From positions 1 to 7,507 of the forward strand of contig JAHDSS010000494.1 of assembly GCA_018432565.1 (NCBI GenBank): 7,507 nt of DNA, read 5' to 3'. A model generated the notes under the pieces. It saw only the letters and a list, made by a program, of their open reading frames with translations. It did no database searches and was not told where the DNA came from. The position numbers were made by a program, and so were the translations under genes. This stretch comes from Kiritimatiellia bacterium. Lineage in GTDB: Bacteria > Verrucomicrobiota > Kiritimatiellia > CAIQIC01 > Lenti-01. Of this stretch, positions 4,910 through 7,507 are shown piece by piece; the first letter of the stretch is position 1; every line of letters begins with the position of its first letter.

Positions 4910-7507
4910 CTACGGGGCCGGGGCGGCCTGCTCCGGCGCGGTCGGCGCCACCTCGGCCGCCAGCTTCAGGGTGGCCGCGGTCCGCTTCTGGCGGATTTCG
5001 CCCACCTTGGGGCTGGTGGGATACAGTTCCAGATAGCGGTCCGCGCTTTCGATCACCTCGGCGTGGCGGCCCATCTCGTCGGCCAGCGCCAGGCCTTCGA
5101 GAATGGCGGTTTCGATCTGCTTGCGGGCCTTTTCGGTCTTGCCGCCGCCGAAATACTCCAGGCGCTTGTAGGCCGCCAGCGCGCCGGTCTGGTCGCCTTC
5201 GGCCTTGAGCACCTCGGCATAGAGCAGGCTGGTGTCGTTGACCACTTCCGGCTCGCGCGCGTACTTGAAGATGTCGCCGATGGCCACCTTGGCGGCGGCG
5301 AGCTGGTTGAGCTTCATGTTGGCGCTGGCCAGCTTGAGCTTGGCCGGATAGAACAGCGCGGAGTTGGGCCAGCGCCGCATCAGGTCGTCGAGCGATTCCA
5401 CCGCGCCGGCATACTGGCCCAGTTCGTAGCGGGCGGCGCCGATGCCGTAGAGGGCGCGCTCCAGCAGGGCGCGGTCTTCGGTCTTGCCCACCACCTGGCT
5501 GAAGGCCTGCTCGGCTTCGGTCCACTGTTCCTTGTCCAGCATGGCCTGGCCCACGCGCACGAATTCGCCTTCGGAATAGCTGCCGGGGCTGGCCAGCATC
5601 GCGCCCAGCGCCTCCCGGGCCTGGTCGAACTGTTCGAGTTCCAGCGCCCCGTTGATGCGCGCATACTGCGCGTTCTTGCCTTCATCCGTGTCCGGGTACT
5701 CCTGCGCCAGCCGGGCGAACGTTGCGTTGGCCCCGGGATCCTTCAGGGCCATCTGGAGCGACCCCTTGAGGTTCAGGGCCTTCGGCGCCAGGGCGGACTT
5801 CGGGTGGAACTGCAGGAATTCGTCGAGCTTGGCGACGGCGGCCTTGCGGGTGGCGTCGCTGGGCAGGCGGCTCAGGCTGAACGCCAGATAGAAGCGCGCC
5901 TGTTCCAGCAGCTTGGCGTTGCGCTCGAGTTCCTCGGCGCTGCGGCCGTAGGGATTGCCTTCCGGAGAGAGGGCGGCGACGAGGGCATTGAACTGGCGGA
6001 CGGCGTTGGGCAGGTCGCCGGTCTGCCGGTAGGAATCGCCCAGCGCAAACATCGCCTGGGCCAGGTTCGGGCTCGGGCTGCCCTTGCTTTCCTCGATATA
6101 GAGCTTCATGCCTTCGACCGCGCCGGCGTAATCCTTGTCCAGGTACGACCGCCAGGCGCGCCGCGACAGCGCCTTGGTGTAGTTCTGGTCCTGGGGATAG
6201 TCGGTGATGATCTTGGCGTAGAACGCGTCGGCCTTCTCCTGGTCCTTGGCCTGCTCGGCCTTCTGGGCCAGGTAGAACAGGATCTGGCCCGCGCGGGCAT
6301 CCCTCGGGCAACACTTCAGGTACTGGTTGTACATGTACAGCCCCATCTCCGCGTTGCCCCCGTCCTCGTACAGCTTGCCCAGCGACACCAGCGCCCGCGC
6401 CGGGATGTCGCTCTTGCCGGAAAACCGCTCGCCGATGTAGAGCGCCACCATCTTGGCGTAGAGGTGATCCTCCTGGTGCATGTAGCACTGGGCCAGGTTG
6501 CCCAGCGCCCCGATCGAAAGATCGCCCGCCTCCGGGAACTGCTCGAGCACCCGCAGGTATTCCGCCGCCGCCTCGGCGTATTTCTTCTGGCGGAACAGAT
6601 TGTCCGCCATCATGAATTCCGTCCCCGCCAGCTTGCTGGCCGCCACGGTGGACAGATCAATCTTGACCGTTTTGCCGTACGTGGTTTCCAGGATGTCCTT
6701 GATGGCCTTGGATTCCATGCCCGCCGCCGGCCCCCAGGGGCTGTCCGAGTACTTCACGAACACGTTGTAGTACTCGCCCAGGGCCTTGCTGTAGGCCGCC
6801 ACGGCCTCGGTCTCCTTGCCCTCCTGCCCCGCCAGGCGGTCGGCCTCTTCCTTCCACAGGCGCCCCAGCAGGGAGCGCGCCCCCGCCATCGGGCTCTCCC
6901 GCATCGGCATCCCCAGCTCCTTCAGCGTCTCGTCAATCGGCTTGATGATGTCCATGTGGCTCATCAGCACCTTGCGCGCGCCCTCAGGATTGCCCCGCGC
7001 CAGCTCGACATTGGCCATGATCACGATGGAATCCACGAACTGCAGATCCAGCCCGCCCCACTGCAGGGTCTCGCACAGCTTCAGCACTTCCTCGAGCAGC
7101 TTGTTCTTCTCGTCGCCGGACTTCTTTTCCGCCGCCTTCACCAGCGCCTGCGCCCGCGCCAGCGTCATCGAGCGCTTCAGGTCCGGCGAATCCGTGATGT
7201 CCTCGACCCGCTTGTAGCTGGCCGCCGCCCCTTCGAAGTCGCCGATCATTTCCTTCATCTGCGCGTACTGGTAGGCCGCGTCGCGGTAGCGCAGCATCAC
7301 GTCCTTGTCCGTCGGCGCCTTGCCCTCGTACAGCTTGAAGAAATCATCGTACAGCGCGCGCGCCTTGTCCGTCTCCCCGATCGCGAAATAGTTCTTCCCC
7401 AGGGCCAGGCTGATGGCCTGCGCCTGCGGATTGGACATCCCCATCTCCCGCACCAGCGCCTCCGCCTCGTCGAACTTGCGCCCCTTGATCAGGATTTCGG
7501 CCTCCAC
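4910..7507 (-). CDS. Large TPR-repeat protein (partial, N-terminus off right edge)
   Basis: 865 codons are visible. The frame is open to the right edge, and the GTG at 7507 is almost certainly an internal Val codon, so the true start, any signal peptide and further repeats lie outside. Residue numbers here count from the edge. Almost the whole length is TPR-type helical hairpins with spacing near 34 residues: clear units at about 31-61, 74-104, 296-328, 370-401, 406-438, 482-514, 685-717, 759-787 and 806-832. Units often end in the TPR hallmark of a Pro near the second helix end (QFPEA, DYPQD, EYPDT, RWPNS, LYPTS). Residues 105-290 are helical but less regular. The protein ends in an Ala/Pro-rich tail (APTAPEQAAPAP). 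The repeats resemble BamD/YbgF-type envelope TPRs. It is the upstream gene of the ExbB/ExbD cluster, 27 bases before the next one. I infer a large protein-binding scaffold, probably periplasmic or outer-membrane linked; its location cannot be shown without the N-terminus. Confidence 0.88.
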   Translation of the reverse strand: MEAEILIKGRKFDEAEALVREMGMSNPQAQAISLALGKNYFAIGETDKARALYDDFFKLYEGKAPTDKDVMLRYRDAAYQYAQMKEMIGDFEGAAASYKRVEDITDSPDLKRSMTLARAQALVKAAEKKSGDEKNKLLEEVLKLCETLQWGGLDLQFVDSIVIMANVELARGNPEGARKVLMSHMDIIKPIDETLKELGMPMRESPMAGARSLLGRLWKEEADRLAGQEGKETEAVAAYSKALGEYYNVFVKYSDSPWGPAAGMESKAIKDILETTYGKTVKIDLSTVAASKLAGTEFMMADNLFRQKKYAEAAAEYLRVLEQFPEAGDLSIGALGNLAQCYMHQEDHLYAKMVALYIGERFSGKSDIPARALVSLGKLYEDGGNAEMGLYMYNQYLKCCPRDARAGQILFYLAQKAEQAKDQEKADAFYAKIITDYPQDQNYTKALSRRAWRSYLDKDYAGAVEGMKLYIEESKGSPSPNLAQAMFALGDSYRQTGDLPNAVRQFNALVAALSPEGNPYGRSAEELERNAKLLEQARFYLAFSLSRLPSDATRKAAVAKLDEFLQFHPKSALAPKALNLKGSLQMALKDPGANATFARLAQEYPDTDEGKNAQYARINGALELEQFDQAREALGAMLASPGSYSEGEFVRVGQAMLDKEQWTEAEQAFSQVVGKTEDRALLERALYGIGAARYELGQYAGAVESLDDLMRRWPNSALFYPAKLKLASANMKLNQLAAAKVAIGDIFKYAREPEVVNDTSLLYAEVLKAEGDQTGALAAYKRLEYFGGGKTEKARKQIETAILEGLALADEMGRHAEVIESADRYLELYPTSPKVGEIRQKRTAATLKLAAEVAPTAPEQAAPAP

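Larger units (their letters stand above)
1..7507 (-). other. Putative single transcription unit of an ExbB/ExbD-toroid module
   Basis: Seven genes run in one direction, with gaps of 27, 39, 27, 19, 19 and 75 bases in transcription order. Recognisable Shine-Dalgarno sites precede the six starts that are visible. I see no strong hairpin plus T-run between any pair and no internal promoter I could defend. The promoter must be to the right of the window and the terminator to the left. Co-transcription is an inference from spacing. Confidence 0.75.

Noticed and set aside
4910..7507. GTG at 7505-7507 as the true start of the large TPR gene
   Set aside because: It coincides with the window edge, has no visible upstream ribosome-binding site, would start inside a TPR helix, and leaves no signal peptide. 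The gene simply continues beyond the window.
1..7507. RNA genes, CRISPR arrays, insertion sequences, attachment sites
   Set aside because: I saw no tRNA- or rRNA-like stretches, no regularly spaced repeats, no transposase and no terminal inverted repeats. The window is almost wholly coding on one strand.

Overview
The window is a single co-directional block of seven genes, all read from the minus strand (right to left), with gaps of only 19 to 75 bases and no stretch of 300 bases without a gene. Coding is dense and GC-rich. Signal peptides, an ExbB/ExbD motor and TonB-like anchors point to a diderm (Gram-negative-type) bacterium. ExbB/ExbD beside membrane-anchored prenyltransferase/squalene-cyclase-repeat proteins and long TPR proteins recalls the PVC superphylum (Kiritimatiellota, Verrucomicrobiota, Lentisphaerota, Planctomycetota). 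That assignment is an inference from gene style, not a proven one.

Layout in transcription order: (1) 7507-4910, a very large TPR-repeat protein whose N-terminus lies off the right edge. (2) 4882-4088, a secreted protein with a signal peptide, a small beta-rich segment and TPR-like helices. (3) 4048-3269, an ExbB/TolQ/MotA-family proton-channel subunit with its own signal peptide. (4) 3241-2828, a first ExbD. (5) 2808-2395, a second, divergent ExbD. (6) 2375-873, a 500-residue protein with a TonB-like N-terminal anchor (Ser-x3-His in the membrane helix), a Pro/acidic linker and an alpha/alpha-toroid domain with five QW-type repeats. (7) 797-1, a tandem paralogue of gene 6 cut by the left edge. 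Gene 7 is open from a well-placed ATG to the edge and is easy to miss because it has no stop inside the window.

How they may work together: ExbB and the two ExbDs would form a proton-driven inner-membrane motor. Genes 6 and 7 occupy the place of TonB, with a TonB-like helix to contact the motor, but carry a toroid in the periplasm instead of a TonB C-terminal domain. The TPR proteins would be periplasmic or envelope scaffolds or adaptors. The anchor motif, gene order and repeats can be read directly; the force-transducing role of the toroid and its partner are inferred. This ExbB-ExbD-ExbD-(TonB-like toroid)x2 module is the most interesting content of the window.
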